A DNA stretch of 64,000 nucleotides, from the NCBI GenBank assembly GCA_963402885.1, contig OY727098.1:5265001-5329000 (forward strand), in the 5' to 3' direction. The translations under genes and the position numbers were made by a program. This DNA is from Antedon bifida. Its lineage: Eukaryota > Echinodermata > Crinoidea > Comatulida > Antedonidae. Positions 34,857 through 47,676 of the stretch are shown here, in pieces. The notes beneath the pieces are model-generated. The model searched no databases and had not been told where the DNA came from. It saw only the letters and a program-made list of their open reading frames with translations. The stretch's first letter is position 1, and every line of letters starts with the position of its first letter.

Positions 34857-34945
34857 ATATAAACATTCATTATTTATATAACGTTAAATAATAACTTTAA
34901 ACATCCTGTTTTCTGTATGTTTAACATTATTTGGGATTATTGAAT
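34857..34945 (+). repeat. Outside copy of the 89-bp duplicated segment
   Basis: Partner of 34566-34654. It lies in ordinary AT-rich sequence without element ends, which suggests it is the source copy. Confidence 0.75.
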
Positions 34946-35549
34946 AATTATATTTATATATTCATCCCACAAACTACAGATAATTGCATAATTGTTTTAC
35001 ATAATTCATCATACTTTAATTATAAGATTTGATTAAAAAATGTTCTTTCTTTTCAAGTACATGGCATCAATGAATTTTATTTACATATCTGTACTGTATA
35101 ATTAATATAATTCATTAAATTACAATGTTCATCATTGGGAACATAGGTACACACAAATATTGATTTAATTTCAACAATTCGGTTTATTGGATACCAACCA
35201 CTTTTAATTCTTTTAAATTATTTATTCATTTTTTATAAGCAGAATAATTTCAAGTACTGCTACAGATGGCTCCCTCCCTGATTCCTTCCCTCTTATTTCC
35301 ATCCATGTATATATTAAAATAGATTATAATTGTGAAGGGTAGATTTCAAAACGGGAAGAAGGGGAGGTGGAGCTTTTGAAAGGTCACTAGCGAAAACATT
35401 GGTAATTTATATTCCATCAGTAATATATAGCTATATATAATATAAAGCGTGAACATGTCAACAGTAGGTATTAAATACTAAAGCTTTCTTATATTACATT
35501 TGAAGTTTGATTGTGGAAGACAATTTCAAATCCAATTTGCGATTTTTCA
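34946..35549. other. Intergenic DNA
   Basis: Nothing recognised. It leads into the tandem array at 35550. Confidence 0.5.
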
Positions 35550-36215
35550 TTTTGAATATCCTTCATGCGGTAGATTACTCTAGTATAATAATATTTCAGT
35601 ATTCAATCTGCTGCATGTTGGCTTCAATATTTTTGTACTCAGTGTGGAAGGTAGTAGATTTTATTCTCCGGATTACTATGTACTATTATACTATAATGTT
35701 ACCTTTTGTACTCAGTGTGGGAACGAGTAGATTTTTTGCTCTAGATTAACTATGTACTATTATACTGTAATGTATTTTAGATTCCAATATTCTGTATGTT
35801 GGCGTCAGTGTTACCTTTTGTACTCAGTGTGGGAACGAGTAGATTTTATTCTCTAGATTACTACGTACTATTATACTATAATGTATTTTACAATCTAATA
35901 TTCTCTATGTTGGCGTCAGTGTTACCTTTTGTACTCAGTGTGGGAACGAGTAGATTTTATGCTCTAGATTAACTATGTACTATTATACTGTACGTATTTT
36001 AGAATCCAATATTCTGTTTGTTGGCGTCTTCTGTACTCTGGAAGGAATATATTTTATGCGGTAGATAACTATGTACTATTATAATATTTTAGAATCCATT
36101 TATACTGCTGTTACTTCAGTGCTTTCTTTATACTCACATGTGGGAAGGAGCACATTTTAAAATGTTTCAGGTTGAATATCCTTCAAATTATGCAATAGAT
36201 TACTACCTACACCGC
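35550..36215 (+). repeat. Tandem repeat of ~110-bp units
   Basis: The block TACTCAGTGTGGGAACGAGTAG recurs with variants around 35636, 35710, 35820 and 35932, and more loosely at 36036 and 36130. It is followed by ATTACTATGTACTATTATAC and, in most units, ATATTCTGTATGTTGGCGTC. The first and last units both carry GAATATCCTTCA. A plus-strand ORF at 35507-35749 is an artefact of the array. Confidence 0.8.
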
Positions 36216-39075
36216 CTACTAGTTTAATTGATTATTAATACCAATTTAATTATTCTTTGCATTATTTGTTGTATCACATTAAAATGTAAACAAGGTTGTT
36301 CAAATCAACCTATTGTTAAATGTACCGTGCTACTTTATAGTTCTTGTCCACACTATGTATAGTGTACACCAGAAAATAAATAATAAAACAGGTCTAGACA
36401 AAGTTATGTAACTATAATTTATATGTATTGACACTTTTTATGTGTTTGCAGACATAGAATTTTTCATAAAGACATGGCAAGATAAGATATTAAAATACAT
36501 TTAAAATACTTTAAAATCATTTCTAAGATTACTTATAAAATAAATTTAAAATACTGTAAAACATGCAAAATATTATAACATTAAAAAAAAAACAAATTGA
36601 TTTGAAAAATTATTCTTTTGAAAATTATCAATTTCTTCTTGCAAATATCAGGTTTTTAAGTATAAAAAAAGGATGATGTTATTTTTATGATATATTTTAT
36701 TACACTTGGCAGGAAAGTTTTAAATTGCTTCTTAAATTCACAGCCAAGGTTTGAATAAAGTATGTCATCTGAAAATTGCCTACAATTGAAAATATTGTGA
36801 TGTTATTGGTTATCTGTTTTAGGCATTATTTGATTTCAAATCTAGCATAAAGTTGAACAAATTATAAAACAAACGTCATGTTTTATATAATTTTTTTAAT
36901 ATCGATTGATTTGTTAAAAGATTTTTGCAATGCAAAATCCAGAAATAATTTTGTTATTATTATCTTTATCTTACCTTCATCATAAAACGTCATGAGGTAA
37001 TTTACCGAATGATGGTGAAATCAAAACAGTATTAGGTTTGGTCTACTGGCATTTCTCCTCCCAACTAGTCATATATTCATAGAAGCACTGATGAAGAAAG
37101 TCTACAGTATCTGGTGGTGACTATAGAATGGTCCAGAGACATAACTATACTTTAGAATACGTTTCGAATATTGAAATGTTTTGTTACTAGAAATAGAATG
37201 TCTACTTTGTACCGATCTTACCTGGATAAACCGACAATAGCCCTTTCCCCATGAAAAGTAGAAATTTTCATTGAACACCCCTCTCCACAAATGGTATTAG
37301 TGTAAATAGTTGGATGTATGATCTTGTATATAGATTAGATTGGCATGTGATGAATTAGTTTATTCATTAAAATTTTATATTTATATTTTTATTTGTTCGG
37401 TTTGCTTGCCCTGTCAATTGCGTTCTTAAGAAAACTACTGTTTTATATTTTCTTCTTTACTGTCATTTCGGCTGTATTATGACGTTTTTAATATCTGTCA
37501 AGTTTTTGTTTATTGGAATATAAAAAGCTAATTTAATAACTCTAGATAATTTAATTAAGTCTAAATTAAAATACTCTTATAATTTATTTATTATATTTTA
37601 TTTAGTACAGTACCTGTATTTGAATAATTGAATATCAATGATGACAATAATAATAATGCCCTAATAAATACTCATATAATCAGACTTTGGCAATTTTGAA
37701 AAACATTTTTAATTAAATTTAATATGCTATGTCATGTAATAACTGATACAGTATATTTTATTATTCATAGACTACTTACATCATTTCTGGTTTGTGTAAT
37801 ATATTTTATTATTTATGTAAAGTATTTTTGTATACTTTTTGCCCATCGATACAGTACCATTTGAAAGTTTAAGATAATAAATATAAAATATGATAGATAT
37901 TTTCATTATTATAATTATATGCACGCATGCATCAACAAATCTAGCCATGGAATTTTTAGATTATCTTCAGTACAGTACTTAGAAATCTGAACAAATGGAC
38001 AAGTCATTTCACACAACGATCGTGTAGATATGTGCGACCTCTTAATCCTCTGAATGACCTCAGTAGAGCTCACGCAAGAGCTTACTAATTAGTCCTAGTG
38101 GTAATTTGAAGACTGGAGTAAATGGATAAAAATTGTATATTTTCATCAGATCTGTTGGTAATTAGTTTGTTTTATACTATTAGAAAGAACACTGTATGTG
38201 AATGTATATAAATAATGTTATTATTTAGTTATTATCTCCTGACAAGCATGCATTTAGAATGCAAAATGCTGTGAGGTGTCGTGTGTAATATATCTTGGGA
38301 CACACTCCTCTCCACCTTTTCTAATTCCAAAATTCTGCAGAATTGGTAAGAGTTTTGGTTTAAAAGTAATCTGTTCTCTGAACATCTTGAATTCTAAAGA
38401 AAAAATCTTTAAAAAAAATCTTTAGGGAATTTTATATTACTGTATTATTATAATGGTTCATGATTAATCAATAATTATAAAGATTTTATTTCAAATTTTA
38501 GTGGAAAACTAATGTTAAAACCCAATCACAAGAAAGAAGCTGAGTTAAGTATAAATTTGAGAGCATTACGTGGAGATGACATGGTTACCTAGGGGGTATT
38601 GTTTGTTCAACTTCATTATGATGTGTTCATTGATTTTCTTCAGTATTCTCAGATTTTGCTTGAAGCCAATCAATTAAATCAGCTTTGTTTTCGTTATTAG
38701 AATGAAGAGAAATCATGACTTTGTACAGAGGCTATGTTCTTATCATATGTATGAAATCAGGTTTATTAATAACATATTACTGTACGTTTGCTTAAAGACT
38801 TTTTTAACAATGTTAATTGCATCGTGCTAAAAATCGTGTGAACATTAAGCTTTAGATCATGAGACGGTATAAAATATAGTTTACATGATGTATGCGTATT
38901 CTGTTTATCAATAGATAATGCGGCATCATTAACATCATTAGGTTTCATACCATCATTGATATCAGTATCATTGCTATAGTCATCATCATCAGCCGTTACT
39001 GATATCAAAAATCACTATTATCGTTACCTACATCATCAAAATCAGTAACATATCATTATCATACCATTATAGTTG
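36216..39075. other. Intergenic DNA
   Basis: It holds a dispersed-repeat copy at 37200-37290 and scattered ATC-rich patches from 38930. No gene is supported. Confidence 0.45.
37200..37290 (+). repeat. Dispersed repeat, TACCTGGATAAA family, copy 4
   Basis: TCTTACCTGGATAAACCGAC, then CCCTTTCCCCATGAAAA, then TTTTCATTGAACACCCCTCT. This is the fullest copy along with 8544-8640. The shared GAACACCCCTC block at a similar distance argues for one ancestral element. Confidence 0.55.
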
Positions 39076-39150
39076 TCACACATATATGTCTGAAGCTGAA
39101 TTCCTTTTGGACGATTGTACCACAGTAAAATTAGTACTGGTATATATGTG
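39076..39150 (+). repeat. ~75-bp repeat pair, copy 1
   Basis: Shares TCTGAAG(C/T)TGAATT, GACGATT-TACCACAGTAAAA and TTAGTAC(T/C)GGT with 40653-40735, in the same orientation about 1.6 kb apart. It is unclassified. Confidence 0.6.
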
Positions 39151-39189
39151 ATATAAAGAATATCAATAAATTCAATTTTTTTCTTTTTC

Positions 39190-39345
39190 ATCTCATCATC
39201 ATTATCGTCATCATCATCTCATCATCATCATCATCATATTTATCAACAATAAAGAGTTTTGACCATCATCATTGTCATTGTAATAACTGTCATCGCCATC
39301 ACTGTCATTATTGTCATGCTATTGTCATCACTATTATCAATACAG
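39190..39345. repeat. ATC/ATT-rich microsatellite tract
   Basis: Imperfect runs of CATCAT with ATTATC and GTCATC interruptions. A similar looser tract is at 38925-39060. The low-complexity ORF rich in Ile/Val at 39259 comes from this tract. Confidence 0.75.
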
Positions 39346-39443
39346 AGTTTTCGATTTGCGACTAACAACAACCAAACTATGTCAGTTCATTTTGTGCATG
39401 TGGAGATTTTGGGACGTGTGTCCTCACTCCTCACCTTGACACA

Positions 39444-39525
39444 GGTTTGATGGTCCAGATGGTCCAGATGAGGGCCGCCGACATCAATTGACCTGAGCTA
39501 GGTTGGTCGTCAGTCCACGCAAATC
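39444..39525 (+). repeat. Dispersed repeat related to 56632-56714, copy 1
   Basis: GGTTTGATGGT is followed about 40 bases later by ATTGACCTGAGCTAGGTTGG. The segment at 56632 has the same two blocks in order (GGTTTGATGGT and ATTGACCTGACATCTAGTTA). It may be a SINE body. No Pol III head was found. Confidence 0.45.
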
Positions 39526-40652
39526 ACCATTGCCATCATGATTACCAACGGCAACCATCACTTTGACATCATCAACGTCACTCAAGAAATACTATAGAAA
39601 TCCTTCACAAGACAACATTCTTAAATTATTCTCTAATATAATCTGTAATCAAATCTAGGGATTGACTCAGGTTAAGTCAGGCTACTATTATTAATAATTA
39701 TATATATATAATTTAATTGCCCTCCTGTACAATATTCGTTCTAAACAAAGAAATTCAATAGTACCCTGTTTTCATTATCTATATTTACTCTTGCGAATGG
39801 CTAATGACTTGAATAAGCAAATATGTTTTGACTGAGTAAATAAGAATTTGTGAAATGAAATTTCAATGTTTATCGAAAACCTACCAGTAACGCATTATTT
39901 TCTCTTTATACACACTATTACCAGCATGGAGGAACTTTAAGCTAGTTTAGTGATATGAGAAGAATATTATTTTATTTCATTTTCCAATAACATTTTTATT
40001 ATATTTACAGTAATTGATTCCTGCAATGGAAACAGTATTAGTCGGGATATAAAATGTATTATTATGGATAGTTCTTTAATATTCATTTTAAGCAATTTCC
40101 CAAAATATGCCACCTTGGTCCAATTGTCTGGTGTCATATTCTGAAAAGTTTTTTAAAATTCAATAATAAATTAGGACCTTTGGTTTATGGACATTTTCCG
40201 GTTTTCAGACGATACTATTTCAGAAAAAGTTGACTATAACTGGAAATAAAATAAGCAAATCCTACCTTTTAGTAGTAGGCTATGTGCTATCAAGCATGGA
40301 TTAGAGCAGGCTCTATGACTCACACTGCTGAACAACTTGCATAATATGAAATATCTAATTTTAGAAATATCCATCCAAAATTTTTGAATTTCAAATTACT
40401 TTTAATAAATTAAAAATGTTCAAATCCATGGATAAATGTTAAATATTTCTTTATTTTCAGTCTGTTACATTTCACACAATATAAGAGAGTACTTAAAAGA
40501 TTATAAATAAAAATTTATTATTGATAAATGCAGGTGAAGGTTAGTCCGGTATTCATTCAACATAGGAGAATGAGCAGTTATTAGGAGCACATTGTACCAA
40601 GCCTCAGCATTATGTTAAATGAGATTTAATTACAATGAGTAAAATGTATAGT

Positions 40653-40735
40653 TTCACACATACATATACAGTACGTCTGAAGTTGAATTTCTATTGAGAC
40701 GATTATACCACAGTAAAATTAGTACCGGTGTGTCA
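40653..40735 (+). repeat. ~75-bp repeat pair, copy 2
   Basis: Partner of 39076-39150, with mismatches spread along its length. No element ends are visible. Confidence 0.6.
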
Positions 40736-43700
40736 ATAGACTATTTTTATATACATTAGAAAAAACATCAATACATTGTAATATGTTGAACATATAGCAA
40801 TATAGTGTGTTTTCTTTTTTATCTCATCAAATACACAAACATGAAATGGCTATTAAAATGCTTTTAAATGCAAAAATAACAAATGGTTTTTCAGACTAGC
40901 ATAGAAATTAGATATTTTTAGAATTTTTACGTTTTTTCATTTCTTATTAAACTTGGGTACAATAAATGAAAAGGTCATTTATACAATAATATATCTTACT
41001 TATTATCTATACCGATCAAAGTTTAATTGGTATTGCGTTTTTCACGCTACATTTAGCAATTTAGCAGTACATTCAAATAGATGTTACAGAAGAAACAAAT
41101 AGAAAACACTTATCATGTATCACACTATAATGCACAATTAAAAACTGTGTGCACTAAAGGTATTTAATCTATGTGATACATGACACAAATATATTTCATA
41201 CCAGCCATACTGATATTAAGCAATAATAATGTATTCCAAATTTCAATGTACTGATATTTATGATATGCATTGAATGACTGGATTGTGTTATATAGTAACT
41301 TAACTAAATTATAACATACCTAATTATTATTATTCTTGCCATTTAATTGGTTGATTTTAATAAAGTATCATGTCATCCTCACGATTCGGATTAAATTGAA
41401 TGTTGAGTTTTTTTGTAAAAATGTCGGGAAACACAATAAAAAACTTGTTAAAAAGCATTCTATTCAGCCTTGTTGAATAGACCAACATCGCCTAGATCCA
41501 CTTCTTCATAAACATTCATTATTCACTTGCAGAAAGATGTTTTTTCTGTTGCTATTAGTAGCCAAGTACATATTTTCGTAATCTATTGTAATCAAATGTA
41601 TTCTGCAGAGCGATATGAATAGAACATTAAGGTTGGTACATAAAGGCCAAAAAATACAAATAACCACACTCGTCATTTCTGTACATGTGAGCCAGTTTTT
41701 TCCAAACTTATATAATTATTTCTTATTTTGGGGGCTCATTCTTAAGAACATCTCATTAATTTTACCATGGGTGCAATAAATGTAAAGTCAACTTTAATCT
41801 TTCAATTTTGGATTTCATTCTATATAATCATTACACTCTAAATTTAACTTAAAAGTAATCCCGTCTTGAAGGAGATTATCATTTTCTATCCCGTTGTTTA
41901 AACAAGGCATGGGTTTCGTTTTATTCCTAGATAATTGCTGATTTGATTTGCTGCCAGTAAAATAAATCATTAATATCTCTATTTTACTACAGGTACAACT
42001 TTGAAAAGGAAGAATATTTTGTTGAGTTTAAATCTTTCAACACATGCAAATATATTCTCACAATTCAACTCATAAGCATTCATTATTTTAATATTAATCC
42101 AACATCTCCTAATCCTAATTTATGTTGGTCGCAATAGAAAGCACACAATGGGAAAATCTGTAGTCAAAGTATATTTTAATTGCCTTAACAATGTACATAA
42201 TGACTACAAATTTTAATCATATAATGAGGCCTGTGAGAATTCATTATACAAGTCTTTCAATTAATATTTATCGAGGTTAGAGTTTGAAATATTTTAAAAT
42301 GTGTACAACTACAGTTATTATTATTATTTTGTTTGAACTACTGTAGTATGTAGTACACTGCAGGAAAGACATCACTTTCCCCCCAGACTCTCTATAAATA
42401 TTGTAACCAATACCACAATAAATGTTATTATTTTACAGCCACAAAAGTGCACCAGAAAAGGATTCACAGAGATAGGCCTACAGTTCCCATTGGCTTCACA
42501 TAAAACTATCCCCATTATAGGGGTGTCCCATATTAGTGTTTCTACTCTATTTGTTTGTGAAATAACTATCTGTTTAGTAGCAATCTGCAAAAAAATGAGA
42601 TGTGAAAGCTGTGAGTAATAGATACAGGCCTACGGTGCATATGCATTTTTCCAGATCTATAGTCTAATGTTCTCATTTATACATGATAACGTATGATCTA
42701 TCTCCAAGTCTGCCAAATACCCAGTACTGTACTATTGCATATATTCAGTAGGTTTATTCCCCCTAAAAACCAAAAAGTAACCATTTTAAATAAAAAGAAT
42801 CAAATAGAGTTCTTCTTATGAATCCAAAACAATTCTATTTTTATATGTCGATGAAATTGATATTGGTACAATAATGAGGAAAATTAATTGGAGAGGGAGA
42901 GCCTCTGGGTATTTTGATTGCAAGTAATTATTACTGCATAAGCACAGCTTTTTTAAGATCAACCTTTCATTTTATAGTTGATGTAGTATAGGCTAAAGCA
43001 GATAGAATAAAAATAGTTTTAGAAGATTCAAGATGTTAGAAGTTTATGGTTGGCCCGAAACATGAACAAGAACATGTAAGTTAATATACTCTGAAGTTCA
43101 CTCCTCACACATGGATAAATATGTAAATCTATTCTAGTTTTTTTTTTCTAGTGTAGCAGTAATATTCTTTCACCTTATTAGTTATTAGTTATGTTGCAGT
43201 TTGTAAACTTGATCAATTCTTTTACCTCGGTTATATTGTTATTATAAACATGCTTGATCAGGTGTATTTTGCCTTAAAGACCGCTTTAAACGTTCGCCCA
43301 TTTCTGCAAGCTTGAATGTTATTAACATATTTCATGCATTTTTAAAGTACAGCTGGTTTAAGCTACGATTGACGTGCAATATCGATCTTAAGCACATTTG
43401 ATTGATAGTTATATTAAGACATTAATAAATAAAATATAATATTACATTATGATGTATACAGTTTATAAGTACACAGGTGATGTTACGAGGAAGATTAGCA
43501 ACTTATAGGTAATGCGTGACCATCAGGACAACCATTACCTTGCAAATGGCTCAAATAACAGTTAAAATGTCTCCCAATGGACGCACTGTCCCACTTAGTC
43601 AATCTGGCTCTTAACAGCAGTCTGACGCAAGTACCTTTTTTTAACGTTAGTTTTATTTTAAAAACGTGTTTGCCGATGTAACTTACAGTGATGTATTAGA

Positions 43701-44689
43701 CAGACGCCACTTTCTGGTTAGAATTTATGTAATGTATGTAACTGAATACCTTAATCCCTTTCATTTACATGTCCCTTGTGAATTGGTATCAATAACTGAT
43801 TATTTAACACATTTCTAAATTGGAAGGCGGATGATCCAATTATTTTTTTTTTTGCTGATTTCTTTTTTTCTGGAAGTAATAACATAATAATTAGAATACT
43901 CTGTAATATAAGATCATCTTAAAGCCTTTTTTGCATTGGAATTGAAAAATGGTAAATTTAACCAATGTAATTTTACCCAAAGCCACCAATAAATTTGACC
44001 ATTGTTTGCACAATAATCTCGCTTGGTTATAGTTTTAATACCATAGGTTTTACCAAAATTTATGTTTTAAAGTCATGATTAAAATTCTATAATTTTAAAT
44101 AAAAAACTTTTGTTTATGTCAAAACTGGCTACTTACTGTAGTAAAATAGTTTGATTAGGATTAAATACCCATCAACTTAATGAGCTTGACTTTATGTTAT
44201 AATACAATACTGTCATTTAATGTGGTTTTAACGACTTTTGACCTTTTTTAATGGACTTTCAGATGCCAATAAAACAATTTGTCATTTTTTGTTTATTCAT
44301 TTTACATTATAATCGGAAGACAAGAATAACAATGGAAGCTGCTTTAATTTGACACCAAAGAAAATGATAAATTCAACATGCTTCTAAAATGACAGACATA
44401 TATTACATACCTAGGATCTGATTGGTCAAATGTTTCCTGCTTAAATAGTTGTTCATTGCAAGAAAGTTCTGATTGAAGTTGAGTTCAGCTTCTACTATAA
44501 TCCTATGACCAGAGGTAGTATACAAATAATGAATAATTTAAGTTTTTTATATAAATGTAAGTTTTTTTTTCACAGTTTTATCGTGTAGATAAATTTCCTT
44601 TTTACATCTGATTCAGTATTACCTGTGAATATACTTTAAAACTGCCAAATGGCAACCTGCATTAATCAGGGTGTTCGGATACTAAGTAT
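40736..44689. other. Intergenic AT-rich DNA
   Basis: No gene, RNA or repeat family was recognised in this ~4-kb stretch. ORFs are under 75 codons and AT-driven. Confidence 0.5.
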
Positions 44690-44948
44690 TTGGGTCACTG
44701 CCCCATGCCCCCACGCAACTCTTAGAAATTTACAGACACGTATCGCTCGACATACGCTCATACAGGGATGAAGGTATGAGTTATTCACGAACGAGTTTAC
44801 AAATTTTTCAATTTACTAATAACCTTTTGTACTGTGAGGGATTTTCAGAGATGAGGGTGAGGTATTGGGCATGTCGGGGTTGGGGGTTAGCAGTCGGTTA
44901 AGAGGGTTCGCCCGAACCATAACCCCCCTCCCCCTGGCTATGGGCCTG
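44690..44948. mobile_element. GC-richer TE fragment ending in a hAT-like terminus
   Basis: The segment is clearly less AT-rich than its surroundings. It contains the palindrome GGTTCGCCCGAACC (44905-44918) and ends CCCCCTCCCCCTGGCTATGGGCCTG. In reverse, CAGGCCCATAGCCAGGGGG parallels the terminus at 3331-3348. The left end is not identifiable. Confidence 0.4.
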
Positions 44949-45467
44949 TTAATAGATCATTGATTTGATTTGTTGAAACATTTCTGTTACAGTGACAGCA
45001 TCAAAGAAATGTAAGCTGCTGTGTAGAATATCTTGTGTGTATAGATCATTGTAAAAAAAAATGTTAGTGAGGTTATAACACCTTATTTCAGACTTTGAAG
45101 TCCAATTATTTCAAACTTCTATTTCTAAGAATAAAAATTCTAAGAACACGCCGTATGTAGTATAAACTAATCAATGTAAAGTGTTAATGTGAATTTTCAC
45201 ATCTTGATTGATTGAACAATTCCATCTACTGGTACTCCTGACCTTCTCTTAGTAATTACGAGATTTACGATAATAAGGTAAAATAGATAACATTTAATTG
45301 CGCTTCCTTGATGATTTAAATGTACTTCCACAAAAGCAATTCATTCATTCAACTCAAGAAAAATTACTATTACTAAGGCCTAGCGATTAACATTTTATTG
45401 TTGATTTGTTCAAGTTCTCTCCTTTTGAAAGTTGGTTTTACTGACTTTGCTGGTCTACATTAATCGT

Positions 45468-45603
45468 GGTTCCCACTGGGACAGAACACAAGGGCTCAGC
45501 ACAACGAAAGTGAGTTGACCAATCACAAGTTTGGATGAGCTGTTTGTGTCATAATCGGTCAAACTCTACTCTTACATCCTTGTGTCCTTAGCTACTGAAA
45601 CAG
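45468..45603. mobile_element. MITE, GGTTCCCACT family, copy 1
   Basis: GGTTCCCACT lies at the left, and AGTGAGTTGACCAATCACAA inside is inverted toward the right end as TTGTGTCATAATCGGTCAAACTCTACT. The element at 58478-58622 contains the same blocks on the opposite strand. The right terminus here is decayed (TTAGCTACTGAAAC). Confidence 0.55.
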
Positions 45604-46247
45604 AGCATCAATTTTTTAATGAGTTACCTGTGAATTTCACTATTCTATTAAATTGCTTTGGTTCAATAAAGCATTAATAGCAGATTAATTATATGGTAAT
45701 TAGAATTTTAGTATTTTCTGCCAGCTGATACTTGACAATATGGCCTATAAAAAAATGAATAGCGAGCTTTCATTTTGGGATATGGTAGACGAATATTAAA
45801 TCGACCAAATACAGTCCTAAAAATGAATTTAACAGTGTATAATGGGCTTATATGCATGTACAGATTAATCTTTTGTATAAAATAACTAAGGTTAGCTAAG
45901 GATAGTTGACATCTTTAAGCAGTAGTTTATAGAATGCGTTTGGTAGGTAATACAGTAGATGAAAATTAAGCTTGGTTAATTGGTATTTAACTACACTTTG
46001 AACTGAGTTGAATTTATAACTACAGTCAAGCTGGTATAATGTAATTTTTATTCATGAAGTACACATTCAATATGCTCGGTGTTATTAGCTGTATGGTGTT
46101 GTGATATTTGTGAAATCTAATTAATTGTGAAGTACAGATGGGAATAAGAGTAAAAATCAATGCCTAACTCTGCCAGATGATTTAATAAAGTATACAAACA
46201 AATGCTGTATGCTCTCCACTACTGTCTATGATATTGAAAATAATCAT

Positions 46248-46296
46248 ACTACTACTACTGCTGATGCTACTACTACTATATTACTACTACTACTAG

Positions 46297-46367
<71 letters not shown>

Positions 46368-46368
46368 G

Positions 46369-46412
<44 letters not shown>

Positions 46413-46525
46413 GTACTACTACTACTACTACTACTTGTACTAGTATTACTAGTACTACTACTACTACTACTACTACAACTTACTACTACTACTACAACTT
46501 AATACTACTACTACTACTACTACTA
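46248..46525. repeat. (ACT/TAC)n trinucleotide microsatellite
   Basis: About 280 bases of ACT/TAC repeats with a few TAG, TTG, TAT and ACA interruptions. Translation gives a poly-Leu ORF on the plus strand, which is not a gene. Confidence 0.95.
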
Positions 46526-47503
46526 ATTATCACTAAATTAAATATAGGAATTTTGTTGCAAGACTTGCAATGGATAAAAACCAATAATCATAATTATCAA
46601 GGATGTTGTCATCTTTATCATCAATATCACATTTAAATTTCAAGTTTCATCATTAATATGATCAACATGAAATTCTTGATATGGTCATCGTTGGCGCCGC
46701 CTCGCGGAGTGATCATCAATCATGTCAGTATTAGAAATACATCATACGCAACATAAACTTACAGCTGCCTTTTTATATTAACTGAAAATGATAATTAGGC
46801 TATTTGTGGTTGAATAATGATTTTATTCTCCTCGTTAGCTTACACATGTTAATTATTTAACTTTATTTACAAAGCAATTCCATCCAGTGTCAATGTCCAA
46901 GAGACCTACTTCTATTGTCCTAGATATTACTTATTGATCCTAGTTTTTAATAATACTGTATTGTCTGCATGTTACCATATTTGTCGTACAGTCCAATACT
47001 TGATTATAATCCCACTGCTAATTTATGCGTGATCTAAGTATAAGCAATCCCTTTTGTGCCTATATCGACTCTTAAAGATATCAAATAAGTTGAAATGGTT
47101 CTAAACACAACTTCTAGACCAAATAAGTTTTGGGTAAAAAAATAATAGTTATATTTACTGTATATACTGTATATATAAGTCCAACCCCTATTTTATTATT
47201 ATAATTTTGGACTCATTTTTTTTTATCATGACTGATAATAATACCTGTATTAAGGTGTTATGTTTCTCTGGATAGCTAATACATTACTATAATACTTTAT
47301 TATGGTCACAATTTTAACTCTTTTGTTAGCTCTCTTTATTTCTCTCATTTAGGTTTGTAATTTTGTTTCTTATTTATAAAAAGATTTTTTAATTTAAGAC
47401 AGACCACAAATTATGTAATTTTAATTCTTGACATTTTTTTATAATAAACTTAAGTAATAAACTGATATTTAAAAAATATTGACACATATTTTGCTTCTTT
47501 TAG
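46526..47503. other. Sequence immediately upstream of the NWD-like gene
   Basis: AT-rich with ACTGTATATACTGTATATA near 47157. There is a good 3' splice acceptor (TTTTGCTTCTTTTAG) ending at 47503. Either a non-coding 5' exon lies upstream or this is the promoter side. No TATA/Inr arrangement can be asserted. Confidence 0.4.
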
Positions 47504-47676
47504 GCTTTGGTTGAATAGAATCAACATAGGATGCTATTTATTTCACTCTGAGAATTAAACAAACCAGAACTTGGTGTTAGAAGTCAAGATGGAGAAAATA
47601 TTATGTGGCAGACTGGCTGGGTGCCCGTCACCCCCTTCAAGGGTCGTCAAGATGATAATCAGCTGTAACAAATCAG
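47504..47676 (+). other. NWD-like gene, first coding exon with 5' UTR
   Basis: The acceptor at 47503 or a nearby start site opens the exon. An in-frame TAA at 47553-47555 precedes ATG 47589. Codons 1-29 end IISCNKS, the first beta strand of the DUF4062-like domain (ISST in typical members). The exon ends AATCAG|GTAATG and splits an Asp codon (G|AT). A proline-containing head (residues 11-17) precedes the domain. Confidence 0.8.

Noticed and set aside
46209..46502. 97-codon plus-strand ORF, mostly leucine
   Set aside because: It is a translation of the ACT/TAC microsatellite.
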